A stretch of DNA of 64,000 bases from assembly GCF_019774615.1 (NCBI RefSeq), contig NZ_CP081496.1, positions 1-64,000 of the forward strand. Reading direction: 5' to 3'. Positions within the stretch are counted from its first letter, which is position 1. The number at the start of each line of letters is the position of its first letter. The stretch comes from Streptomyces sp. BHT-5-2 (GTDB lineage: Bacteria; Actinomycetota; Actinomycetes; Streptomycetales; Streptomycetaceae). Below are positions 26,405-34,570 of this stretch, piece by piece. The notes beneath the pieces are model-generated. The model saw only the letters and a program-made list of their open reading frames with translations. It made no database searches and had not been told where the DNA came from. The translations under genes were made by a program, and so were the position numbers.

Positions 26405-27415
26405 TCAGTGGGCGTCGAGTTCCCGGAGGTAGGCGGCGCGGGTCTCCTCGTCCAGGAAGGACGCCAGGAAGGAGTTGCGGGCGAGGGTCCGCAGCGTCGC
26501 CTCGTCCAGGCCGAGGGCGTCCCGTACGGCGGTGAAGTTGTCGTCGGCGTAGCCGCCGAAGTAGGCGGGGTCGTCGGAGTTGAGGGTGACCAGCAGGCCG
26601 GCGTCCAGCATGGCGGGCAGCGGGTGGTCGGCGAGGTCCTCGACGACCCGCAGCCGGACGTTGGACAGCGGGCACACGGTCAGCGGGATGCGCTCGGCGA
26701 CCAGGCGGGCGACCAGGCGCTCGTCCTCCATGCAGCGCACCCCGTGGTCGACCCGGTCCACGCCGAGGAGGTCCAGCGCCTCCCACACGTAGGCCGCCGG
26801 GCCCTCCTCGCCCGCGTGGGCCACGCACTTGAGGCCGGCCTCCCGGGCCAGCGCGAAGACCTCCTGGAACTTCGACGGCGGGTGGCCGACCTCGGCGGAG
26901 TCCAGGCCGACGGCGGTGATCCGGTCCAGGTAGGGGCGGGCCGCCTCGAAGGTCGTCAGGGCCGACTCGGCGCTCTCGTCGCGCAGGAAGCACATGATCA
27001 GCCGGGTCGTGATGCCGTACGTCTCCGGGGCGACGTCCAGTGCCCGGGCGAGGCCGCGGATGACCGTGCCCAGGGGGACGCCGCGGGAGGTGTGCGCCTG
27101 CGGGTCGAAGAAGATCTCGGCGTGCCGTACGCCCTGCTCCTTGGCGCGCGCCAGGTAGGCGTGCGCCAGGTCCGCGAAGTCGTCCTCAGTGCGCAGCACC
27201 TCCATCAGCGCGTAGTAGAGGTTCAGGAAGGACTGCAGGTCGGTGAAGGAGTAGGCGCGGCGGAGCTCGTCCTCGGTGGCGTAGGGCAGGGTGACGCCGT
27301 TGCGTCCGGCGAGCGTGAAGGCCAGGCCGGGCTCCAGGGTGCCCTCGATGTGGAGGTGGAGTTCGGCCTTGGGGAGGGGCCGGTGGGCGGGGGCGCTCGC
27401 GGGGGTGGAGGGCAC
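26405..27415 (-). CDS. Adenine deaminase of the Aah1/PA0148 type (adenosine-deaminase superfamily)
   Basis: 336 residues. Zn/catalytic motifs: AELHLHIEGT, VGLDSAEVGHPPSKF, CVAHAGEEGP, VDHGVR and NSDDPAYFGGY. The segment LTVCPLSNVRL (CPLSN) and the SEVGHPPSKF loop match the adenine deaminases (yeast Aah1, P. aeruginosa PA0148) rather than true adenosine deaminases (CPTSN-type). It therefore probably deaminates adenine to hypoxanthine in purine salvage, although automated annotation would say adenosine deaminase. The start could be ATG 27415. Single gene, leftward. Confidence 0.8.
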   Translation of the reverse strand: MPSTPASAPAHRPLPKAELHLHIEGTLEPGLAFTLAGRNGVTLPYATEDELRRAYSFTDLQSFLNLYYALMEVLRTEDDFADLAHAYLARAKEQGVRHAEIFFDPQAHTSRGVPLGTVIRGLARALDVAPETYGITTRLIMCFLRDESAESALTTFEAARPYLDRITAVGLDSAEVGHPPSKFQEVFALAREAGLKCVAHAGEEGPAAYVWEALDLLGVDRVDHGVRCMEDERLVARLVAERIPLTVCPLSNVRLRVVEDLADHPLPAMLDAGLLVTLNSDDPAYFGGYADDNFTAVRDALGLDEATLRTLARNSFLASFLDEETRAAYLRELDAH

Positions 27416-27522
27416 GGGTCACACCTGTTCTGCTGTGCTGCGGGACGGGGTTCCTGTTCGGGCCGTGCGGGACGGCGCGCCCTTGGTGGACGAGTCCGCC
27501 CGTACGGGACGAGTCGTCCAGG

Positions 27523-27978
27523 TTATCCGGGGGACGTGCCGGCGGTGCGGCCGGTCCAGTGGCCGCCGGCGATCGGTGTTCCGCCGGCCCGCAGACGGGC
27601 GGCGAGGGGCTCGGCCGCCAGGTACACCCAGGCCCGGACAGTGCTGCCGTCAGGGCGGACGGCCTCGGTGGCCACCCGTTCGTAGAGGTTTCCGGCGCCC
27701 GCCGGGGTGCCCGGGCTGTAGCCCTCCAGGTGGTCCAGCGCGGCCCGGACTGCGTCGTAGTCGGCGTCGCGGGGGTGGATCAGCGCGCCGTGCACCACCG
27801 CGTCGGCCGGCCCGGTGGTGGCGTACGGGTAGCCGGGGCCCTCGTAGAGCACCGCGCCGACGATCCGGGCCGGTTCCTCGGCGGCGGTCCGGCCGCGCAG
27901 GGTGCGGGCGTAGTTGACCTCGCCGGGGCGCAGCGTCCCGTAGACGAAGAACGGCAGGCGCTCGGCCTCGGTGGACAT
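27523..27978 (-). CDS. Gamma-glutamylcyclotransferase-like (GGCT/AIG2) protein
   Basis: 151 residues. FFVYGTLRPGE (residues 10-20) forms the substrate loop; the catalytic Glu is expected in LDHLEGYSPG; VRAWVYLA is the typical closing strand. The family forms pyroglutamate from gamma-glutamyl amines or peptides. ATG 27978 has GGAGGGG upstream; the frame is open to 28008 without a better site. Confidence 0.8.
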   Translation of the reverse strand: MSTEAERLPFFVYGTLRPGEVNYARTLRGRTAAEEPARIVGAVLYEGPGYPYATTGPADAVVHGALIHPRDADYDAVRAALDHLEGYSPGTPAGAGNLYERVATEAVRPDGSTVRAWVYLAAEPLAARLRAGGTPIAGGHWTGRTAGTSPG

Positions 27979-28408
27979 CTGGCCCCTCCACGGGCGGTGC
28001 GGTGACACGGTACCGGCGATCGGGGCGCCACGGGCGCCGCGCGGCCCCTGTGACGTCGCCTACGGCCGTCCCCCGACTGCAACCATGCCAGGACGCGGCA
28101 CGTCGCAGCTTGCGATATCGATCACGCGGGCGTTCGCAGCGGGCAAGGCGGCCGCGGAGGCTGCGCTGCGGCCCGATCCGCACTTCCTCGGCCCCAGGGA
28201 GAAGGGCCCGGCGCCGGCGCTCCGTTAGCGCACCGTCGCCCGGCCCTCCTCCGTGGTACGTGACTCCACGGCGTGCGACTCAGTGGCTTTTGAGTCCGTT
28301 GAGTCCGTTGAGTCCGTTGAGTCCGTTGAGTTGGTTGAGTCCGTTGAGTTGGTTAAATCGGTTGAGTCATTGCTTGCGAGTGGCGTCAGGTTGTGTGGCG
28401 TGTGGTCG
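27979..28408. repeat. 430-bp gap with a 9-bp tandem repeat (28292-28372)
   Basis: The left part shows nothing recognisable. At 28292-28372 nine 9-bp units follow one another, four perfect gagtccgtt and variants gagttggtt and aaatcggtt. The tract lies just past the stop of the leftward protease. It would encode (S/N-T-D-S) repeats if the protease frame were shifted, so it may derive from the repeat region inside that gene. Confidence 0.6.
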
Positions 28409-29629
28409 TCAGCCGCTCTGGCCGTCGGTCCCGTTCTGCGTTCCGTCGCCGGCCTGGTTGTCCTGCCCGCTCTGGCTGTCCTGGTTGTCCTGGCCGCTCT
28501 GGCTGTCCTGGTTGTCCTGGCCGCTCTGGCTGTCCTGGTTGTCCTGGGTTCCGCCTCCGCCCTGGGGGTCGTCGCCGCTCTGAGGGTCGCCGCCACTCTT
28601 GGTGTCGCCGCTCTTGGCGTCGCCCGAGCCCTGGGTCCCGCCCGCTGCCTGGGGCGCCTCCCCGGCCTGCGCGGCGCGGTCGTACAGGCTGAGGATCTCC
28701 TTCCCGAAGTACGGGCTGTAGGAGGTCCGGTCGCTGTGCGGGCCCCGGGGGCCACCGCCGTTGACGCCGCCGATGACACCGATGACCCGACCCGTACGGG
28801 TACGGGGGTCGTAGCCGGCCAGCCAGGGGCTGCCCGAGGTGCCGCCGTAGAACCCGTTGCACTCCATGCGGAGTTGACGGGTGCCCGCCAGGCGCTGGGT
28901 GGTGGTGGCGCAGCGCACGGCGCGGTCCGCCGGGTCGCTGTGGACGCTGGGGTAGCCGATGACGTTGACCTGGTTGCGGTAACCGGGCGTGGCGGTCAGG
29001 GTGTTGGCGCCGGTGACGTCCTCGATGCGCCGGCCGCTGTCGTCCGGGGCGACGGTGGCGAAGGCGAAGTCGAGGTCGGCGCCGCCCCCTGTGGTGGCGC
29101 GGTCGGCGTAGGCATAAGTGTCCTCGATGGCCCACACCCCGTAGGGCTGGCTGTCCTCGCCGGACTGGTACTGGGGGACGAACGCGGCATGTGCTCCCGC
29201 GTTGCAGTGCCCCGCGGTGAGGATCAGGTTGCCGCGCGGGCTGTGCACGACACTCGCGGTGCAGTGGTGTTCACGGGCGTCCCCGTCGACGCTGAACAGC
29301 ACACCGACGGACGGGATGCCATCGAAGTGCTCGGCGGTCGGGGCATGTTGGGATGTCGCGGCGGGCTGCCCGGCGCCGCCACGCACGGGCGGGGCGGCCG
29401 CCGCCATCCGCCGCGGGGTCCAGAACGCCTTGGCGTCCTTGTTGGTCCATGCGCCGCCGTGGTGGGACTCATGGGTGACGGTGGGGTGGTTGCCGTGGTT
29501 GCCGTGATGTCCGGGGTCGGTCTCGGCGGCGTGGCCCACGGGGGTGCCGGCGAGACCGAAGGCCATACCGAGGGCGAGGGTCACCGCCCTGCCACGCCGG
29601 CGCGTCCGCCCTGCGTCCGCCCTCGGCAC
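28409..29629 (-). CDS. Secreted trypsin-like serine protease with Gln/Ser/Gly/Asp-rich repeat tail
   Basis: About 406 residues. Sec signal peptide (basic RTRRRGR, hydrophobic VTLALGMAFGLAGTPV, cleavage near GHA-AE). Chymotrypsin-fold triad: His in LILTAGHCNAG, Asp in GADLDFAFA, Ser in YGGTSGSPWLAG. The last ~95 residues are low-complexity, including three perfect 9-residue repeats GQDNQDSQS (27-bp units at about 28460-28540). GTG 29629 with GGAAGG just upstream is preferred. The frame extends to 29800 through an 18-bp-period repeat and into cutA, which would displace the signal peptide from the N-terminus. Confidence 0.75.
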   Translation of the reverse strand: MPRADAGRTRRRGRAVTLALGMAFGLAGTPVGHAAETDPGHHGNHGNHPTVTHESHHGGAWTNKDAKAFWTPRRMAAAAPPVRGGAGQPAATSQHAPTAEHFDGIPSVGVLFSVDGDAREHHCTASVVHSPRGNLILTAGHCNAGAHAAFVPQYQSGEDSQPYGVWAIEDTYAYADRATTGGGADLDFAFATVAPDDSGRRIEDVTGANTLTATPGYRNQVNVIGYPSVHSDPADRAVRCATTTQRLAGTRQLRMECNGFYGGTSGSPWLAGYDPRTRTGRVIGVIGGVNGGGPRGPHSDRTSYSPYFGKEILSLYDRAAQAGEAPQAAGGTQGSGDAKSGDTKSGGDPQSGDDPQGGGGTQDNQDSQSGQDNQDSQSGQDNQDSQSGQDNQAGDGTQNGTDGQSG

Positions 29630-29639
29630 GTCTCCCTTC

Positions 29640-29756
29640 CGCGGCGCGTCAGTTGCGCCGGACACGTCAGCCGTCCCCGACACTCCAGCGGTCCTCAACA
29701 CGGCACCCGCCCTCGACACGTCAGCCTTCCTCGGCACATCGGTCGTTCTCGGCACG
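29640..29756. repeat. 18-bp-period degenerate repeat between protease and cutA
   Basis: Read leftward in the protease frame, this stretch gives hexapeptide units of the form D-V-(P/S)-R-x-x (DVPRTT, DVPRKA, DVSRAG and so on), about seven copies with 18-bp spacing, twice the 9-bp unit seen elsewhere. Probably non-coding leader that has expanded by repeat duplication. Confidence 0.5.
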
Positions 29757-30137
29757 TCAGCTCGTCTCCTCTGCGATCCAGGAGAGATAGCCGGCGCCAC
29801 CGTGGGTGATCGGGGTGGCGATGATCTCCGGGGTCTCGTAGTCGTGCGCGTCGCGGAGGTACGCCTCCAGCGCCGCGTAGCGTGCGCTCGCCGTCTTGAA
29901 CAGCACCTGCCACTCCTGGCTGGTCTCCACGGCGCTGTTCCACCGGAACACCGAGGTCACCGGCGCGCTGATCTGGGCGCAGGCGGCGAGCCGGCCCTCG
30001 ATGGCGCCGCGTGCCAGCCGCTCGGCCTTCTGTGCGCTGTCGGTGGTCGTCATCACGGTCAGGAATCGCGCCGGGGCCCCGGTCGGGGCGGGGGCGGCAG
30101 AGGGTTCGTTGAGGGCGGTGGGGTCGGCCACGGTCAC
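29757..30137 (-). CDS. cutA: CutA1-like divalent cation tolerance protein
   Basis: 126 residues. CutA fold signatures: FLTVMTTTDSAQKAERLARG, LAACAQIS, VTSVFRWNSAVETSQEWQVLFKT, and HDYETPEIIATPI. Forms very stable trimers; linked to copper tolerance in E. coli, role otherwise unclear. GTG 30137 (with AAGG upstream) or GTG 30131. A ~20-residue Pro/Ala-rich N-terminal extension precedes the domain. Confidence 0.85.
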   Translation of the reverse strand: MTVADPTALNEPSAAPAPTGAPARFLTVMTTTDSAQKAERLARGAIEGRLAACAQISAPVTSVFRWNSAVETSQEWQVLFKTASARYAALEAYLRDAHDYETPEIIATPITHGGAGYLSWIAEETS

Positions 30138-30430
30138 TCAGCCTTCGCGGTCGGGGTGGGGGTGGGTCGCACGTTTCGGCCTCCGGCCCATCGATCTTTC
30201 AATCTTTCGATCAAGGGATCGCCTCGCATCGTACGGACCGCAGTGATCAACTGGCGGACGGCGGGCCGCTTTTTACCGGCAAGCACCCGGACGTCCCATC
30301 GCGTCCAGGTCCGCAGACGCCGACGGGGAACATCCCGGTTGCGGCGCGCGGGGCACGGAGAACGATGGAGAGGGGAGCCCGACCGTCGACTCGGGCCCGC
30401 AAGCCGGTCCGCACGCGAAAGGCGAGCGCC

Positions 30431-30808
30431 ATGGTGAACCTCGAAATCCTCGTCCGTAACCAGCTGGACGACGCCCGGGCCGCCGCCCACGGACGGAGCG
30501 CCCATCTCTTCGTGCACGACGGACCGCTGCGGCAGACGGTGATCGCACTGCTGGCCGGCACGACGCTGGACGAGCACAACACGCCGCCGGCGGCGAGCCT
30601 TCAGGTGCTGCGCGGCCGGGTCCGGCTGACCGGGCCGGGCGGCGGCCAGGAGCTGCTCGCCGGCCATGTCGCGGCGCTCCCGCACACCCGGCACGGCCTG
30701 CGCGCACTGGAGGACTCCGTGGTGCTGCTGACGGCCGTCACGGAGGTGCCCGAGCGGCCACGGAGCGTGGCGGCGGGCGCGTCGAGCACGGCAGTGATCC
30801 GCACCTGA
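30431..30808 (+). CDS. Small cupin-domain protein
   Basis: 125 residues, one cupin barrel: VIALLAGTTLDEHNTPPAASLQV (motif 1, with His and the second ligand reduced), VLRGRVRLTG, and LAGHVAALPHTRHGLRALEDSVVLL (motif 2). Such proteins are often metal-binding sensors or small enzymes; substrate unknown. ATG 30431 preceded by AAAGGCGAG. About 290 bp without a gene lie between it and cutA. Confidence 0.75.
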   Translation: MVNLEILVRNQLDDARAAAHGRSAHLFVHDGPLRQTVIALLAGTTLDEHNTPPAASLQVLRGRVRLTGPGGGQELLAGHVAALPHTRHGLRALEDSVVLLTAVTEVPERPRSVAAGASSTAVIRT

Positions 30809-30897
30809 AGGCGATCTTCCGCGGGCGAAGGCAACCTTCCGCTTCTCGCCCCCTTCGCAGTCTTCATATTTTTCTGAATCTTCCGTAGCATTGAGTC

Positions 30898-31845
30898 ATG
30901 GCCAACTTGAACCTGCCGAATCTGCCGAATCTGCCGAATCCACCGACCCCTCCGGACTCGATCAGCTCGCCCAACTCGCCCAACTCACCGAAGATCTCCG
31001 GCCCCCGGCCGGCGCCGCCGAGCGAGCCGGTGCGGACCATCGGGCCGGTGCGGTTGACCGGCGCGAAGGAGACCCTGCTCGCGACGCTCCACGGCCGCGC
31101 CCTCGACTGCCGGGCGCGGCGCCCGATCCTCGGCGACACCATGGCGCTCGACGCCGCACGACGCCTCGACTACGACTTCGCGCGGCTGCGGATCGGCCCC
31201 GGCGGCGCGGCCGCAGTCGCCCTCCGCGCCCGGCAGTTGGACCTCTGGACGGCCCGCTTCCTCGGCGAGCACCCGGACGCGACGGTGGTGCACCTGGGCT
31301 GCGGTCTGGACACCCGCGTCCACCGCCTCGGCCCGGGCCCCGGGGTGCGGTGGTTCGACGTCGACTTCCCCGAGGTCATCGACCTCAGACGGCAGCTCTT
31401 CCCCGAACCGCCCGGCTACACCGCCATCCCCTCGTCGGTCACCGACCCGTCCTGGGTGGACCGCATCCCGGCGGACCGGCCCACGATGATCGTGGCCGAG
31501 GGACTGCTGATGTACCTCACCGAACGGGACGGCACCGCGCTGCTCCGCCGGCTGATGGCCCATGCGCCCGGCGGCGGGCTGGCGTTCGACTTCTTCAGTC
31601 GATTCGCGGTCCGCGCGGCGCGCCTGAACACCGTCATCGTCCGCACCGGCTCGACGCTCCACTGGGGCGGTGGTCCCGCCGACGTCGCCCGGCTGCGCCC
31701 CGGACTGGAGATCGTCGAAACCTTCGGCGCCCTGGAGATACCGGACATCGCCCGGCTCCCCGCGCGCTATCGGGCGCCGGCCCGCCTGGCGAACCTCATA
31801 CCCGGCATCCGGGAGATGTCCCGGCTCTACAACTGCCGCTTCTGA
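30898..31845 (+). CDS. LCM-family (PPM1-like) SAM methyltransferase
   Basis: 315 residues. The core starts near residue 45 (VRLTGAKETLLATLHGRALD) with SAM motif VVHLGCGLDTRVHRLG, VRWFDVDFPEVIDLRR and MIVAEGLLMYL, the leucine-carboxyl-methyltransferase signature seen in polyketide-type O-methyltransferases. The first ~40 residues are a low-complexity NLPNLPN/PNSPNSP stretch encoded by 9-bp units (ctgccgaat near 30911-30938), probably a repeat-derived extension. An AT-rich promoter-like segment (ttcatatttttctgaat) lies just upstream of ATG 30898. Confidence 0.8.
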   Translation: MANLNLPNLPNLPNPPTPPDSISSPNSPNSPKISGPRPAPPSEPVRTIGPVRLTGAKETLLATLHGRALDCRARRPILGDTMALDAARRLDYDFARLRIGPGGAAAVALRARQLDLWTARFLGEHPDATVVHLGCGLDTRVHRLGPGPGVRWFDVDFPEVIDLRRQLFPEPPGYTAIPSSVTDPSWVDRIPADRPTMIVAEGLLMYLTERDGTALLRRLMAHAPGGGLAFDFFSRFAVRAARLNTVIVRTGSTLHWGGGPADVARLRPGLEIVETFGALEIPDIARLPARYRAPARLANLIPGIREMSRLYNCRF

Positions 31846-31921
31846 CGGGATGGTTGGCGACCCGCCTCGCCCCCACTCGGTCTCCCCGGGCCCCGGGTCC
31901 CCCTCCCGGCCTCCCTCCCCC

Positions 31922-32710
31922 TCAGGCGGCGAACCACTGGTCGTAGGCCAACTTGCAGAGGAGGACGATGACGACGAGGACGAGCACACCGCGGACGAAG
32001 CCGGTGCCCCGCTTCAGGGCCATCCTGGCCCCGACCGTCCCGCCGACGAGGTTGAAGAGGGCGAGCAGCGCGCCCAGTTGCCACAGGATCGTGCCCTGGA
32101 GGGCGAACATCGCCAGAGCGCCGATGTTGGTGCAGACGTTGACGACCTTGGCGGTGGCGGACGAGGTGACCAGGTCCATATGGAGCACGGCGGCGAGCGC
32201 GACGACGAGGAACGCGCCGGTGCCGGGGCCGATCAGACCGTCGTAGAAGCCGATCCCCAGACCCGCGATCAGGATGGCGGCCAGCACGCGCCGCCGCGAG
32301 ACCGGGCCGGACGGCACGACGGCGGTACCGAAGGTCGGGCGGACGAGGACGAAGACGAGCACACCGAGCAGGACGGTCATGATCAGCGGTCGCAGCACCT
32401 CGCTGTTGATCCCGGCCGCGAAGAACGCCCCGCCCAGCGAACCGGCCATCGCCGCGGCGCCGATCCGCAGGGCGGTGCCGATGTCGATCGGCGCCTTGCG
32501 GAGGTAGGTGACGGCGGCCGCGGCGGTGCCGACCACAGCGGTGGACTTGTTGGTCCCGAGGACGAACACGGTGGGCACGTGCGGGAGTCCCACCAGCAGG
32601 GCCGGGAGCAGCAGCAGCCCGCCACCGCCCACCACCGCGTCGATCCATCCCGCGGCGAGGGCGGCCAGGCAGAGCAGGGCCAGCGTGAACAGCGATATGT
32701 CAGAGGGCAC
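31922..32710 (-). CDS. TauE/SafE (TSUP) family membrane permease
   Basis: 262 residues, about eight membrane segments in two related halves: GWIDAVVGGGGLLLLPALL with TNKS, and FYDGLIGPGTGAFLVV. These are the paired Gly-rich signatures of TSUP anion exporters/importers (sulfite, sulfoacetate, thiosulfate and similar). GTG start. No sulfur gene adjoins, so the substrate is open. Confidence 0.85.
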   Translation of the reverse strand: MPSDISLFTLALLCLAALAAGWIDAVVGGGGLLLLPALLVGLPHVPTVFVLGTNKSTAVVGTAAAAVTYLRKAPIDIGTALRIGAAAMAGSLGGAFFAAGINSEVLRPLIMTVLLGVLVFVLVRPTFGTAVVPSGPVSRRRVLAAILIAGLGIGFYDGLIGPGTGAFLVVALAAVLHMDLVTSSATAKVVNVCTNIGALAMFALQGTILWQLGALLALFNLVGGTVGARMALKRGTGFVRGVLVLVVIVLLCKLAYDQWFAA

Positions 32711-32845
32711 CAGGGGATCTTATGAAGGAGTTCCGAACCGGACCGGCGAATGACATCGGGCGACGAGGCGCCGGGAGCGCGCCCGGGCGTCCACCCGCGA
32801 AGCCTCCATGCTCCGCAGCATGGAGACGCCGACGAGCCCAGATAC

Positions 32846-32890
32846 ACCCGTGACGCCCATGACATCCGTGGTACCCGTGACACCCGTGGG
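32846..32890. repeat. 9-bp-period tandem repeat in a 278-bp gap
   Basis: Five degenerate 9-bp units (acacccgtg, acgcccatg, acatccgtg, gtacccgtg, acacccgtg) in the gap between the permease and the small hypothetical. Nothing else recognised between 32711 and 32988. Confidence 0.6.
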
Positions 32891-32988
32891 CTGGACGTGA
32901 GCAGCGCGGGGAGCGTGCGGGAGTCACGGCGTGGGGCGGGGCTGGGCGGGGCGGGGGCGCCCGGCGGGACGAAGGTCATCGTCACGCC

Positions 32989-33291
32989 TCAGGTCGGGCG
33001 GTCCGCCCGGGAGACGGCCCGCAGACGGGCGCCGCGGCTCCTGGCGACGCGACGGACCTCGGTCAGGGACTCGGTCAACTCGACGGTGAGGAGCTGGAGT
33101 TCCCCGGAGGTCCAGTTGCGGCCGGCGAGGAGGCGTCGGGCGTCCTCGACGAGGCCGTCGGCGAGGTGGAGTTGGGCCTCCTCGATGTCGTCGGCCACAC
33201 GGGAGACGAAGCCGGTCCCGTCGCCGAGGACGAAGCAGGGCTTGCCGTCGGGGCTCGACCATGGCAGAAGCCGCGGGGTAGCGTCGGTCAT
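32989..33291 (-). CDS. Small hypothetical protein beside the DUF5753/DUF397 pair
   Basis: 100 residues and not recognised. The sequence goes from PWSSPDGKPCFVLGDGTGFVSRVADDIEEAQLHLADGLVEDA to a helical C-terminus (LLTVELTESLTEVRRVARSRG), consistent with an alpha/beta cytosolic protein. Start ATG 33291 with TGGAGG 8 nt upstream. It is divergent from an XRE regulator; streptomycetes often place a small partner gene on this side of such regulators. Confidence 0.7.
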   Translation of the reverse strand: MTDATPRLLPWSSPDGKPCFVLGDGTGFVSRVADDIEEAQLHLADGLVEDARRLLAGRNWTSGELQLLTVELTESLTEVRRVARSRGARLRAVSRADRPT

Positions 33292-33492
33292 GTCGTCAAC
33301 CTCCAGGGGGTTGGTGGCCACGCCCCCGGACCGTTGCCTCGGTCGCGGGGGTCTCGCTTGCGTACTGCGTGTAGCCATTCGGTCACGCAGAAGCCGCAAC
33401 GGGCAATAGGATTGGGCAACTTAAACAGCAGGCGCTGAACGTGCTTACCTGCTGCGATGCTGCGTGCACTCGCAAGAGGAGAGGTCACGGCA

Positions 33493-34317
33493 TTGGATGA
33501 GACGACCCCACCCGAACTCTTCAATCCGCTCCAGCGCTTCGGCCAGGACGTCAAACGGGTACGTCTGGGCCGCAAACTCACACAGAAGCACCTGGGCAAG
33601 GCCACCGGCTATACCGAGGCGTACATCTCCATGGTGGAGTCCGGAAAGCAGAAGGCCAGCCAGAGATTCGCCAAGGGCTGCGATACGGCGTTCGGAACGA
33701 ACGGACTCTTCGAGGGGCTGCTGCACCGGATCGACGAGGGGGACAGCCCCTCGTGGTTCGTCCCGTATCTGAACATGGAGCGCAAGGCGACGCGCATCCT
33801 GGACTACTCGGCGAGCCTTGTGAAGGGCATCCTCCAGACCGAGGCGTACGCGAGGGTGATCTTCCAGGTGTCCAACCCCGGGGCGAGCGCCGAAGCGATC
33901 GACGGCAAGGTCGCAGCGCGACTGCGGCGGCGCGAGGTGTTCGAGCGGGACAAGCCGCCGCTTCTCTGGGCCATCCTCCACGAGGCGAGCCTGCGAACCG
34001 TCGTGGGCAACGCAGAAGTCATGTCCCTACAGCTTGAGTACCTGCTGGAGATGGCCGAGCGACCTCACATCGTGCTTCAGGTCATGCCATTCTCGGCGGG
34101 TGCTCCCACTGCACACATGAAGCCCTTCACTGTGCTGCACTTCACGGACTCCCGCTCGGTGCTCTACACCGAAACCAGGGTAGGAGGCCGGATGCACGAC
34201 TCCGCACAAACGCTCGACGCGGCCCTCGATGACTATGATCTTCTTCGGGCGCATGCGTTGTCCCCGGATCGGTCACTGGCTCTGATCAAGACCCTGCTAA
34301 AGGAGTTCCGCCCATGA
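33493..34317 (+). CDS. XRE-family regulator with DUF5753 (Scr1-type)
   Basis: About 274 residues. N-terminal HTH (LGRKLTQKHLGKATGYTEAYISMVESGKQKAS), then the DUF5753 domain (LDYSASLVKGILQTEAYAR, RRREVFERDKPPLLWAILHEASLR, HIVLQVMPFSAGAPTAHMKPF). These pair with small DUF397 proteins and regulate antibiotic production or differentiation (BldB/WhiJ-like logic). TTG 33493 follows AGAGGAGAGG; ATG 33457 is in frame but lacks a ribosome-binding site, so the start is uncertain by 12 codons. Its stop overlaps the DUF397 ATG. Confidence 0.8.
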   Translation: MDETTPPELFNPLQRFGQDVKRVRLGRKLTQKHLGKATGYTEAYISMVESGKQKASQRFAKGCDTAFGTNGLFEGLLHRIDEGDSPSWFVPYLNMERKATRILDYSASLVKGILQTEAYARVIFQVSNPGASAEAIDGKVAARLRRREVFERDKPPLLWAILHEASLRTVVGNAEVMSLQLEYLLEMAERPHIVLQVMPFSAGAPTAHMKPFTVLHFTDSRSVLYTETRVGGRMHDSAQTLDAALDDYDLLRAHALSPDRSLALIKTLLKEFRP

Positions 34318-34535
34318 TCCCGGACTTGGATCTGGCCGTCGCGACGTGGGTCAAATCGTCCTACAGCGACGGCAGCGGCGGGGACTGCCTCGAATTCTGC
34401 CCGACCCAAGCCCGTACCCACGGCGTGGTCCCCGTCCGCGACAGCAAGGCTTTCGACGGCCCCCCGATCATCATGTCCGTTAACGGGTGGTCCTCGTTCA
34501 TCTCGGCGGTCAAGAATGGGGAGTTCGCCGTCTGA
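34314..34535 (+). CDS. DUF397 domain protein
   Basis: 73 residues. WVKSSYSDGSGGDCLEFCP, VPVRDSKAFDGPPI and WSSFISAVKNGEF follow the DUF397 consensus. Overlaps the XRE/DUF5753 gene by 4 nt (ATGA), so the two are made together; the known pattern is a regulator plus a small partner that modulates it. Confidence 0.9.
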   Translation: MIPDLDLAVATWVKSSYSDGSGGDCLEFCPTQARTHGVVPVRDSKAFDGPPIIMSVNGWSSFISAVKNGEFAV

Positions 34536-34570
34536 GGGCCGTCTGAGGTCCGTTCTGAGGAGGAGCGCCC

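Noticed and set aside
28086..28228. Small protein starting MPGRGTSQLAISITRAFAAG.
   Set aside because: The composition is plausible, but there is no ribosome-binding site and no family I recognise; too weak to call.
28292..28372. Tandem repeat as a CRISPR array.
   Set aside because: The units are 9 bp with no spacers and no cas genes nearby; it is a minisatellite. No CRISPR array was seen in the window.
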